Below are positions 6,995 to 15,082 of a stretch of DNA of 18,548 bases, piece after piece. Both the position numbers and the translations under genes were made by a program. The stretch is from Nitrospinae bacterium RIFCSPLOWO2_12_FULL_45_22 (lineage in GTDB: Bacteria > 2-12-FULL-45-22), in the NCBI GenBank assembly GCA_001803565.1, contig MHDQ01000305.1, forward strand, positions 1 to 18,548, in the 5' to 3' direction. Positions within the stretch are counted from its first letter, which is position 1, and each line of letters begins with the position of its first letter. The notes beneath the pieces are model-generated. The model was not told where the DNA came from, searched no databases, and saw nothing but the letters and a program-made list of their open reading frames with translations.

Positions 6995-8725
6995 ATGGAG
7001 CAGGAAATTAGAAAAAATAATTTCATGTATGCTGGCATTATCTTTAGCTGGCTAATCTGTCTTGGGCATTTTAATCCCAAACTTTTCTCTGTCTTAGGCG
7101 GTTCTGAATCTCTAACTACCAAATCGGTTTATATCATTTTCATATTCTTTCTCAATTTCTTCTGGCTCTATGGAATTTTTCATCTCTTCTTTCTCCTTCC
7201 CAAGATTCTTTCATTTTCAAAAAAATACCCCGTAGCTGAGAATCCGGTTCATTCACCAAGCGTCGCCATCCTCTATACAACAAGAAACGATTTTCAGGAA
7301 AAGGCGGCATTGTCCTGCATTAACCAATCCTATTCCAATTTTCATGTTTATATATTAGATGACAGTACAGATGATACCTATAAAGCAATTATCGACCAGT
7401 TTCATTATTCTCATCTTGCACAAACCACTATTATCAGGCGACGAGATCGGAGTGGCTTTAAAGCAGGGAACCTAAATAATGCCCTTCGGCACCATGCCAT
7501 CCGGTATGAATACTTTGCTGTTATCGATGCCGATGAGGTTATCCCCTCGGATTTTTTGGAGAAACTCGTGCCTTATTTTAACCTTGAAAAAAACATTGCC
7601 TTTGTTCAGGCCCATCATGAGCAAAATCCTCATCAACCATCAAAATTCGCCCAGGATTTGGCACTGGGTATCAATTTTCACTGGGATGTCTATCAGCCGC
7701 CCAGAAATGACTATGGGTTTGTCATTTTTTACGGCCATGGAGCCCTAATTCGGCGTGATGTATGGGAAAAGGTTGGTGGATTTCCTGAAATTGTTTCGGA
7801 AGATTTAGCCTTTGCAACCCGGATAAGACAATTCGGCTATCGAGGGTACTTTGTCCGGGAAGTGACCTGCTATGAAGATTTTCCTGAGACCTATCAGCAA
7901 TTCAGAAAGCGGCATGAGAAGTGGGTCAAGGGGGCATGCGAATACCTGCATCATGAATTTCTGCCTTTTCTCCTATCAAAGCGTGTAACGTTGCCAGAGA
8001 AGCTAGACGTATTATTCTCCTCCTTCAGCCTGTTTATTCCAGCCGTCTTCCTGATTTATATTTTTATCGCCAATGCGGTTCTTCCCATACTATTAGCAGA
8101 AAAACACACTCTTTCCATTAGTCTTTTTGGGCATAGTATCGAGTTGATGCCAGCCTATTTTATGGAACCGAGGTTTAAGAATTTATGGACCCTCGACTTT
8201 TACCTGATCACACTTATAGGCATGTTCTCACCTATCTTTTGCTATTTCGGGAAAATTTTTTCTCACCCCCAAAAGATTATCAAACTTCTATTCAAATCTG
8301 CTGTCCCATATATTTCTCTTATCCTTGTTTCTACCTGTGGTATTTTAACCTATCTTCTTACAAGAAAGGCTGTATTCCTTACCACTGGAGACAAAACAGC
8401 AAGTGGTTCCCTACTGTTACAAAATGGGAGGAGCGGCTTCTGGGAGAGTTTAAATTCAAACCATTCACTGGTTTTTCATCTAGAATGGGCATTGGGCTTG
8501 CTCCTAACCTATTTTTCGTTGATGACCATGAACTTCGCCCTTTTAACTGTCGCTTCCTGTCTGATTTTAAGTCCCCTCGTTGCTCATTATGGTTGGGAAA
8601 ATAGAGCTATATCTTTTTTTATATCATTACCACTCCTTTTTGTCCTATTAGCTTTTGGGAGTATGGGCATCGGTTTTTTAGGAATTCAGGGGCTTTCGTT
8701 GTTTTTTCTTGCTTTGCATTTTTAG
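6995..8725 (+). CDS. Membrane-bound family 2 glycosyltransferase, polysaccharide synthase type
   Basis: From ATG 6995 (a TTG at 6986 is also possible; neither has a good ribosome site) the protein is about 576 residues. Two N-terminal membrane segments (GIIFSWLICLGHF and IIFIFFLNFFWLYGIFHLFF) precede a cytoplasmic GT2 domain. Visible catalytic signatures are LDDSTDD, the metal-binding DADE at residues 178-181, SEDLAF (E269, D270) and QFRKRHEKWVKG, with W310 in the place of the QxxRW tryptophan of processive synthases. At least five C-terminal membrane segments follow, from LFIPAVFLIYIFIANAVL to the end FLALHF. The arrangement matches cellulose/hyaluronan-synthase-like enzymes that polymerise and extrude a sugar chain; the sugar cannot be told. 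The stop codon overlaps the ribosome site of the next gene, so the two are translationally linked. A damaged paralog lies at 16105-17980. Confidence 0.92.
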   Translation: MEQEIRKNNFMYAGIIFSWLICLGHFNPKLFSVLGGSESLTTKSVYIIFIFFLNFFWLYGIFHLFFLLPKILSFSKKYPVAENPVHSPSVAILYTTRNDFQEKAALSCINQSYSNFHVYILDDSTDDTYKAIIDQFHYSHLAQTTIIRRRDRSGFKAGNLNNALRHHAIRYEYFAVIDADEVIPSDFLEKLVPYFNLEKNIAFVQAHHEQNPHQPSKFAQDLALGINFHWDVYQPPRNDYGFVIFYGHGALIRRDVWEKVGGFPEIVSEDLAFATRIRQFGYRGYFVREVTCYEDFPETYQQFRKRHEKWVKGACEYLHHEFLPFLLSKRVTLPEKLDVLFSSFSLFIPAVFLIYIFIANAVLPILLAEKHTLSISLFGHSIELMPAYFMEPRFKNLWTLDFYLITLIGMFSPIFCYFGKIFSHPQKIIKLLFKSAVPYISLILVSTCGILTYLLTRKAVFLTTGDKTASGSLLLQNGRSGFWESLNSNHSLVFHLEWALGLLLTYFSLMTMNFALLTVASCLILSPLVAHYGWENRAISFFISLPLLFVLLAFGSMGIGFLGIQGLSLFFLALHF

Positions 8726-8737
8726 GGGGAATTACCA

Positions 8738-11700
8738 ATGAAAAGAAAAATTTTTATTGTAGCCATGAGTATTTTTCTGATATTGCTTCCAGTATACGGA
8801 TATGCCCTTATGGGTGATGCTGATGGCAATGGAACGGTAAATCTGGATGATGCACAGACTATTGCCCGATATCTCGTAAACCAGATCTCTGCTATTCCTA
8901 ACCCAACTGATGCTGATGCCACGCAAGATGGCAAGATAGACATGGAAGATGCCTTTGCCATCGCCCAAAAGGTTACGGGCCACACCCGGTTTGTGGTGGT
9001 TGCCCCTCGCTATGGACGTTCTGATAAGCTACAGATCGGGGATACGATTCGCATTGAAGTTTTTGAGAAATTTTTTCCTTTCAATATTACCGGTGGCACA
9101 GTCCGTATTCGTTCCGCGAATTCGGACTACGATTCTGGCGATCAACCATTGACCTTTGAGCGGAATGGCCGTTCGCTATACTATCATTGGGATACAGGTG
9201 GTCTAACAGCCGCATCAGACTATGAAATCACCGTAACCCTAAGCGACAGCGCTGGCCGTGCACTTTCTAGCAGCGAACCATCGGCCAGATCAACACAGGA
9301 CGCACCTCTACGCTCCAGCGCAATTCCTTTCATCCAAGTCTGGCTAAGGCTAACCAACCGAGTTTTCGAACCACCCTTTGTTGCGGCATCTGTAGATGCC
9401 TATGCCCCTGCGGCAGGGATTCCGCTGGAGTTCCGGCGGGTGGTACCGCATGACTCTGCGCACTATCCGTACCTGGGCCCGTTGGGCAGGGGGTGGGTCC
9501 ACAAGTACGATATCAGCCTGGAGGAGTATACGGATGGGCGCACCGCGTTCCACGGCCCCGAGGGGTTCAACCGTTTCTTTCAAAGCAATCCGGATGGTAC
9601 CTATACGGCCTCACCGGGGGATTATGGCCTTCTGACTCGCGATCCTGATGGAACGTTTCAACTCAAAGAGAAAAACGGATTTATGTATCGTTTCCGTTCA
9701 GATTTGCGCCTCGATTACGAAGAAGACTTGAACGGTAACCGCATCAGCGCGATTTACGATGGTTCGAACCGGCTTGTGGAGATCCGTCACTCCTCCGGGC
9801 AATCCTTCTTCCTGGAATACAATGCCTCCGGGCGAATCACACGGCTCACCGACCATGCCGGTCGGGTAACGACCTACGAATATGATGCCACGAACATCAT
9901 GCTGAAAAAAGTTACTGACCCTGCCGGAGGCGCAACCAACTATGCATACAGCGTTGGACAGAGCGATATCATGAACTACCGGTTGTTGTCGGTGGCCTTT
10001 CCCGACGGCGCCCACGTTCATTATGAATACGACTCCAATGCCCGTCTGATCCGCCAGACCGGCACCTGGGGCGCTAACCCCGTTACTTATAGCTACACTA
10101 TAGGCGGTAATTTGCAGGGTACATACACGCGAATTACCGATGCCCTGGGCGGGTCACCGACCATCTATGTGAACGACAGAGTACAACCCACCCTGGTGAA
10201 GGCCCCGGATGGGGCTCAGACCTCGAACCAATACGATGCATCAGCAAATCTCATCAAAATAACTGATCCATTGGCTCACGCTACGCAATTCGCCTATGAT
10301 GAATTCGGCAATGTAGTTCGGGTCACCAATCCTTTGGGTAAAACCGTTCAATTCGGTTATGACCTTCGATTCAACAAACCTTCCTGGATAACCAGCCCGC
10401 TGGGTAACACCACCTCGCTCGCTTATGATTCCAAAGGGAATCTGATCACCATGACCTATCCCGATTCAACCCAGGAAACCTACGCCTACGATCCCCAGGG
10501 GAACCTGATCTCCGTACAAGAGGGTGCTGGCAAGCTAACCCAATATTCCTACAATAGCCAGGGCCAGATGACATCTTTCCAGAACGCCCTCGCCAATATC
10601 ACGCAGTTCTCCTACAACCCAGCCGGAGATCTCGATAGCGTGACCGATGCCAAAGGGCATGTAATCTCCCACGGGCGCGACGTATTGGGGCGATTGATAC
10701 GGCGTACCTACCCGGACGGCCCACAGGAAGATTACGAATATGATGCCGCGGGTAAGGTAACCGGATTTACTAATCGGCGGGGCGAAAGGATCTCGTTTTC
10801 CTATGATGCCACCGGACGGATGGAATGGAAAAGATATCCCTCCGGAAAGAAACTGCACTTCCTATACGATTCCGCTGGATATCTTGCAAGAGTGGAAGAG
10901 GTGGGGGGGGAAGCGACGACTCTCGATACAGCTTATGAACGTGACGCTACGCACCGCATAACCAAAGTGAAGGTACCGGGAAAAGTTACACCAGAGTCTT
11001 ATGACGTATCCTATACCTACGACGCCGCAGGGAATCAGAAATTTATGGCCTACCCGGACGGTTATGCCTTGAACTATGAGTATGACGCAGCAAACCGACT
11101 TAAAAGGATTTATGATGCGGGCAATAATACCATCGTGACTTATGACTATGATGCTGCAGGCCGCCGGACAAAGAGAACCCTTGGTAATGGGACCTATACA
11201 ACATACGATTACGACACTCTGGACCGGCTAACAACGCTGGCCAATTACGCGCCGGGTGGAACAATCCAATCCCGGTTCACTTACACATATAATGCAGCAG
11301 GCATCCGCACCTCCATGACCACCCTCGAAGGGGCACACACCTATACCTACGACGATACCTATCAACTGACTGGCGTCAGGTATCCCGACGGCAGGGCGGT
11401 TAACTATGCCTTTGATGAAGTTGGTAACCGGACCAGCGTGGCAGACAATGGCGTGGTAACTGACTATACGACCAACGAACTGGACCAGTATACGCAGGTT
11501 GGCACGGAGACATATGGGTACGATACAAACGGGAACCTCAAGACCAGAACTTCAGGAAGCAACGTAACTTCGTATGGATGGGATGAGGATGATCGCCTCG
11601 TAAGGGTTGATCGCGGCGGAGTTCATATCGATTATCGATACGATTATCAGGGTCGTCTTGTATCCAAGACAATCGGAGGTCAGGAGACGCGTTATATTTG

Positions 11701-14700
11701 GGATGGGGTTGATCTGATTGCAGAAATGAATTCCACAGGTCAGGTGATCAAACGTTACATATACGGAGCAACAATTAATGAGATTATTCTTGTGTCGGCA
11801 AATGGCACGAACTACTGGGCACAGCAAGATGGATTAGGAAGCGTTGTCGGTGTGTCTAATGATACGGGCGTTTTAACTGCATCAAACTCATATGATGTCT
11901 ATGGCAATGTCCGAAGCGGTAACATTGCTTCTGTTCCTCAGCATTTTGCCGGAATGCGGTGGGATGAGGATGCGGGGTTATATTATGTTAGGGCGAGATG
12001 GTATGAGAAAAGTCTTGGTAGATTTATATCGATAGATCCAATAAAAGATATCAATTATAGTCTGAATCCTTATTCCTATGTCGGCAATCAACCTTTGTCA
12101 TTAAGAGATCCTTTAGGTCTATGGTGGGGAGGAGAAGTGTTAGATTGGATTGGTGATAATTGGGGGCTTAACTGGTTTGGGGAACACAGAAGCGGCGGGA
12201 AAATAACTCCAAAAGGGGGTATAGGAGATTGGAATGTACTCCCATCAAATTGGGTTGACTGGCATGCAAAATGGCATGATTTGAGTCGTTACAACGCTGA
12301 ACATGGGACAGGATTTTGGGGCTCACGTTGGGGGGGGACTGGCCGTCTTATGGATGAGATGGGCGCTGATGCAACGGTAATCGCTGGAATTCTTAGTGAA
12401 GCATTGCTTCGTTCAATCTTTGGAGTTTTTTTTGATGCATTTGATCCACGATTGTATGGACCTTATTTGGGAGGTATGTGCCCTACTTTTGTTCAAAGCG
12501 GCAATGCTCACGAAGAAAAGTCTTACAACTCAAATGATACATTAATAGCAAGGATAAAGGTTCCTTGGCCTGATTCTCTCCTCCGCTCCGATATCCCCAT
12601 TTATGGAATTGCATCTGGCAAAAACTTCTCTCGTTACCGCGTAGAATATGGGAAAGGATCAAATCCTACTGAGTGGCATCTCATTGCAGAATCTGATAAA
12701 CCGCAGGAAAGTGCCCCTGACTTCAAAGACATCTCATGGATGCAGGGTGACCTTAACTTAAAGGGGAATCTTGCGACGTGGAATACAGGGTTGAAGAACT
12801 GGATTCACCTGCCTTGGCATGCACCTGAAGACGAAACAGACTTTAACGGGGTCTACACTATTCGTCTGACCGTATTCGGGAAAGACAGCACGAAGGTTGA
12901 GGATAGAGTAACCGGAGAGGTAGGACGTGCAATTGCCCAGGCTCTTACTGGCATTGCTATCAGTCCTGACAAAAAAGTCGTAATGCGTTTTCCTGAGCAG
13001 GCATTGACGCATCCTTTCCGAGTTTACACAATACTTCCTTTCTCGGAGATTGGTGAAGAAACACCCACTTTATGCAAGGGTTGTGAAATTATCGGTCATG
13101 TGTACAGAGTTCGTGAACCTGGTGACAGGTTTATCAAGGATGTTTCTCTTGAGTTTAGTGTTAATGCGGGAGAAATAAAGAAACGGAAGGCTGAAAACAT
13201 CGGCATCGGGCGTTATGATACCGAGAAAAATAAATGGGTCTTGCTTGAAACAGTATATGACAGTAAGTCATCTGTATTCAAGACTAACCTTCAAGAATTA
13301 CCCTCACCTAAAGCTATCTATGCATTGATACACCATCAAACTGAGAAATTGTCCCATAAAGCCTTAGCTCCAAAAGAGCAGATTGCGACTTTGAAACCTG
13401 TCCGTCCCGGGGTTCTTCTGGAAAACAACTTTGAAAATGATCTCGGAACTTTCAAAAACCGTGACCGCCTGGTTGGCGCTGTTCTTTCACGTGATAATGC
13501 AGCAACTCCTGACGGCTCTTACTGCCTGAAAATTACCAATGAAAACCATAGCGGCAACTTCTCCTCTTCCGTAATTGATCGACCCTTTGATGTTCGTGAG
13601 TACGGAACCATGACCTTTGATTATCGCATCGGTCCCGAGGTAAAGATAGATTTCTTCCTTAAGGTGAATGGGCGCTGGTACGATTTGCAATTTACGGGAA
13701 AGCCAGTTGATTTTAAGAACCGCGATGTCAATATTGCCAATCTGGGTGCCATTCAAGGCATTATTGCCGATGATAAATGGCATACCGTAAGCGTTGATTT
13801 GCGCTACCTCCTGCACCAACAGACCCGCTATACCCGGATTGATGAGATTATCATGGCCAATTGGGACGTGGGGGGCTATATGAAGTTGGAGTTTGCCAAT
13901 AATCCGCGCAGTGCGACATATTATATCGATAACTTTAAACTCACTGGTCCTGGTAAGGTAGCTAACGATCCACCTCTCTTGCTGGTGGATGATTTCAATG
14001 AAGCTAAAAGCAGGAATAGGCTCGGAGGGGTATCCGGAACCTACTTCACCCCTGGCTCCAACTTTTTCGATGCCTCCTTGAGTGACGGTTCGACCTCCCC
14101 TATACGACCGGTTGCACCGAGGGATAATAAAAGTAGAGCACTGCTCTTAAATTTTGACACCACAAGGCCTGATTCATACGGGGGCTATTGGACTTCAATC
14201 GCCAGGAATGACTTATCAACTTACTCGACGCTTGCCTTCCGCATGCGCTCAGATGGAGAAATTCCTAACCTAACTGTCGGCATTCGCAACAGCCATGGCA
14301 TCGAAGGTAAAACCTCTATCCGACCCTATGTTTCGACGCCCGGCACTGATGGCTGGAGAGAAGTTCAGATACCCCTCACTGGGCTAAGAGGTCTATCTGA
14401 TTTTTCATCGCCCGAGGTCCTGTTTTTTTCCGTGACACATAAAGATAGGAGTAGCAAGGGTAGGCTATGGATTGATGACCTGCGATTCGAAAGCAAGCCC
14501 TATCCCCAGGTAGCCGATTTTGAAGCACCCTTTGACTGGACACTGCTTGGCGCTAATTACACAACGTGGCAGACCGGGGCTGCTACTGTCTCATCCGGTA
14601 GTCTGAAAGATATTACGCAAGAGAAAAATCAGGAAAATACCGTCTTGCGTATTTCTTATGGGGGGACGATTGGGCTCGATTATGGGTTAAATGGTGGGTT

Positions 14701-15010
14701 CTCCTATGCTTCCTGGCGGGCCGGTTTGAACGGTATGGATGCCAGGCAGTTCAATTATCTGATTATGCGTATACGTGGAGAACGGGGAGGTGAGACACCT
14801 AATATATACCTTAGTGATTCGGTTAAACGTATCTCTCTTCGAGCGAAGGAAATGCCAATAATTAACCGGGAATGGCAGACCATTAAACTGCCTCTGGCGC
14901 ATTATGTCAAGCAGGGTATTGATATGAGCCATCTTGAATCGCTGGAAATTGTCTTTGAGTGGGCCGAGCAATCCGGCACTATCTATGTGGATGATATAAG
15001 ATTTGAGTGA
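8738..15010 (+). CDS. Giant secreted dockerin / RHS-YD repeat protein with C-terminal carbohydrate-binding-like modules
   Basis: This is a 2090-residue protein. The start is set by AGGGGGAA seven bases upstream. Domains in order: signal peptide 1-23; a type I dockerin-like pair of calcium loops at 26-80 (GDADGNGTVNLDDA; DADATQDGKIDMEDAF); a beta domain to ~190; an RHS N-terminal domain (~220-310, GIPLEFRRVV, LGPLGRGWVHKY); about 800 residues of YD repeats; and an RHS core end (GRFISIDP, NPYSYVGNQP, DPLGLW at 1124-1129). Next comes a phospholipase-A2-like segment (P1169, N1171, D1174, A1177, H1180, D1181, with AD at 1210-1211). A beta region follows (~1240-1540, YRVEYGKGSNPTEW, GVYTIRLTVFG). 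Three beta-sandwich modules close the protein at ~1558-1745, 1748-1922 and 1925-2090, ending WIDDLRFE and VDDIRFE. In RHS toxins the chain normally ends soon after the core, so the 900-residue tail is unusual. No anchor is seen. The protein is probably extracellular and held by the dockerin and sugar-binding modules. Confidence 0.92.
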   Translation: MKRKIFIVAMSIFLILLPVYGYALMGDADGNGTVNLDDAQTIARYLVNQISAIPNPTDADATQDGKIDMEDAFAIAQKVTGHTRFVVVAPRYGRSDKLQIGDTIRIEVFEKFFPFNITGGTVRIRSANSDYDSGDQPLTFERNGRSLYYHWDTGGLTAASDYEITVTLSDSAGRALSSSEPSARSTQDAPLRSSAIPFIQVWLRLTNRVFEPPFVAASVDAYAPAAGIPLEFRRVVPHDSAHYPYLGPLGRGWVHKYDISLEEYTDGRTAFHGPEGFNRFFQSNPDGTYTASPGDYGLLTRDPDGTFQLKEKNGFMYRFRSDLRLDYEEDLNGNRISAIYDGSNRLVEIRHSSGQSFFLEYNASGRITRLTDHAGRVTTYEYDATNIMLKKVTDPAGGATNYAYSVGQSDIMNYRLLSVAFPDGAHVHYEYDSNARLIRQTGTWGANPVTYSYTIGGNLQGTYTRITDALGGSPTIYVNDRVQPTLVKAPDGAQTSNQYDASANLIKITDPLAHATQFAYDEFGNVVRVTNPLGKTVQFGYDLRFNKPSWITSPLGNTTSLAYDSKGNLITMTYPDSTQETYAYDPQGNLISVQEGAGKLTQYSYNSQGQMTSFQNALANITQFSYNPAGDLDSVTDAKGHVISHGRDVLGRLIRRTYPDGPQEDYEYDAAGKVTGFTNRRGERISFSYDATGRMEWKRYPSGKKLHFLYDSAGYLARVEEVGGEATTLDTAYERDATHRITKVKVPGKVTPESYDVSYTYDAAGNQKFMAYPDGYALNYEYDAANRLKRIYDAGNNTIVTYDYDAAGRRTKRTLGNGTYTTYDYDTLDRLTTLANYAPGGTIQSRFTYTYNAAGIRTSMTTLEGAHTYTYDDTYQLTGVRYPDGRAVNYAFDEVGNRTSVADNGVVTDYTTNELDQYTQVGTETYGYDTNGNLKTRTSGSNVTSYGWDEDDRLVRVDRGGVHIDYRYDYQGRLVSKTIGGQETRYIWDGVDLIAEMNSTGQVIKRYIYGATINEIILVSANGTNYWAQQDGLGSVVGVSNDTGVLTASNSYDVYGNVRSGNIASVPQHFAGMRWDEDAGLYYVRARWYEKSLGRFISIDPIKDINYSLNPYSYVGNQPLSLRDPLGLWWGGEVLDWIGDNWGLNWFGEHRSGGKITPKGGIGDWNVLPSNWVDWHAKWHDLSRYNAEHGTGFWGSRWGGTGRLMDEMGADATVIAGILSEALLRSIFGVFFDAFDPRLYGPYLGGMCPTFVQSGNAHEEKSYNSNDTLIARIKVPWPDSLLRSDIPIYGIASGKNFSRYRVEYGKGSNPTEWHLIAESDKPQESAPDFKDISWMQGDLNLKGNLATWNTGLKNWIHLPWHAPEDETDFNGVYTIRLTVFGKDSTKVEDRVTGEVGRAIAQALTGIAISPDKKVVMRFPEQALTHPFRVYTILPFSEIGEETPTLCKGCEIIGHVYRVREPGDRFIKDVSLEFSVNAGEIKKRKAENIGIGRYDTEKNKWVLLETVYDSKSSVFKTNLQELPSPKAIYALIHHQTEKLSHKALAPKEQIATLKPVRPGVLLENNFENDLGTFKNRDRLVGAVLSRDNAATPDGSYCLKITNENHSGNFSSSVIDRPFDVREYGTMTFDYRIGPEVKIDFFLKVNGRWYDLQFTGKPVDFKNRDVNIANLGAIQGIIADDKWHTVSVDLRYLLHQQTRYTRIDEIIMANWDVGGYMKLEFANNPRSATYYIDNFKLTGPGKVANDPPLLLVDDFNEAKSRNRLGGVSGTYFTPGSNFFDASLSDGSTSPIRPVAPRDNKSRALLLNFDTTRPDSYGGYWTSIARNDLSTYSTLAFRMRSDGEIPNLTVGIRNSHGIEGKTSIRPYVSTPGTDGWREVQIPLTGLRGLSDFSSPEVLFFSVTHKDRSSKGRLWIDDLRFESKPYPQVADFEAPFDWTLLGANYTTWQTGAATVSSGSLKDITQEKNQENTVLRISYGGTIGLDYGLNGGFSYASWRAGLNGMDARQFNYLIMRIRGERGGETPNIYLSDSVKRISLRAKEMPIINREWQTIKLPLAHYVKQGIDMSHLESLEIVFEWAEQSGTIYVDDIRFE
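10903..10910 (+). repeat. G8 homopolymer tract inside the RHS giant gene
   Basis: Eight consecutive G bases encode the centre of VEEVGGEAT (around residue 723), between YD repeats. A change of one base by slippage would truncate the protein before the RHS core. Tracts of this length can drive phase variation of surface genes, but a single sequence cannot show that it varies. Confidence 0.55.
12330..12337 (+). repeat. Second G8 homopolymer tract inside the RHS giant gene
   Basis: Eight G bases encode the middle of SRWGGTGRL (around residue 1199), inside the phospholipase-A2-like segment after the RHS core. A T8 tract follows at 12426-12433. Slippage at either would remove the C-terminal binding modules while leaving the dockerin and YD shell. 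Confidence 0.55.
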
Positions 15011-15070
15011 TACCAAGAATAAGGAACCTAATGAGCTTCTTTCAAGTCTTTCGAAGAACTAAATCATTTA

Positions 15071-15075
15071 AGGAG
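15071..15075 (+). promoter_or_regulatory. Ribosome binding site deciding the start of the cohesin-like gene
   Basis: AGGAG at 15071-15075 lies one base before an in-frame ATG at 15077 but seven bases before ATG 15083. The second spacing is the normal one, so translation most likely starts at 15083 and loses only two residues (MT). Confidence 0.7.
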
Positions 15076-15082
15076 TATGACC

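Noticed and set aside
8722-8985. Minus-strand ORFs opposite the dockerin region
   Set aside because: They are shadows of the strongly supported dockerin coding frame, and there are two competing frames.
9396-10858. Several ORFs opposite or out of frame with the YD repeats
   Set aside because: They arise from the GC-richer repeat composition; the plus-strand YD frame is continuous and fully explains the region.
9700-12060. DNA tandem repeats in the YD region
   Set aside because: The protein repeat is clear, but the copies are too diverged at nucleotide level to call a DNA repeat or CRISPR-like array.
8738-15010. Classical contact-dependent RHS toxin with immunity gene
   Set aside because: The chain continues ~900 residues past the core and the next gene encodes an exported cohesin-like protein, not a small cytoplasmic immunity protein.
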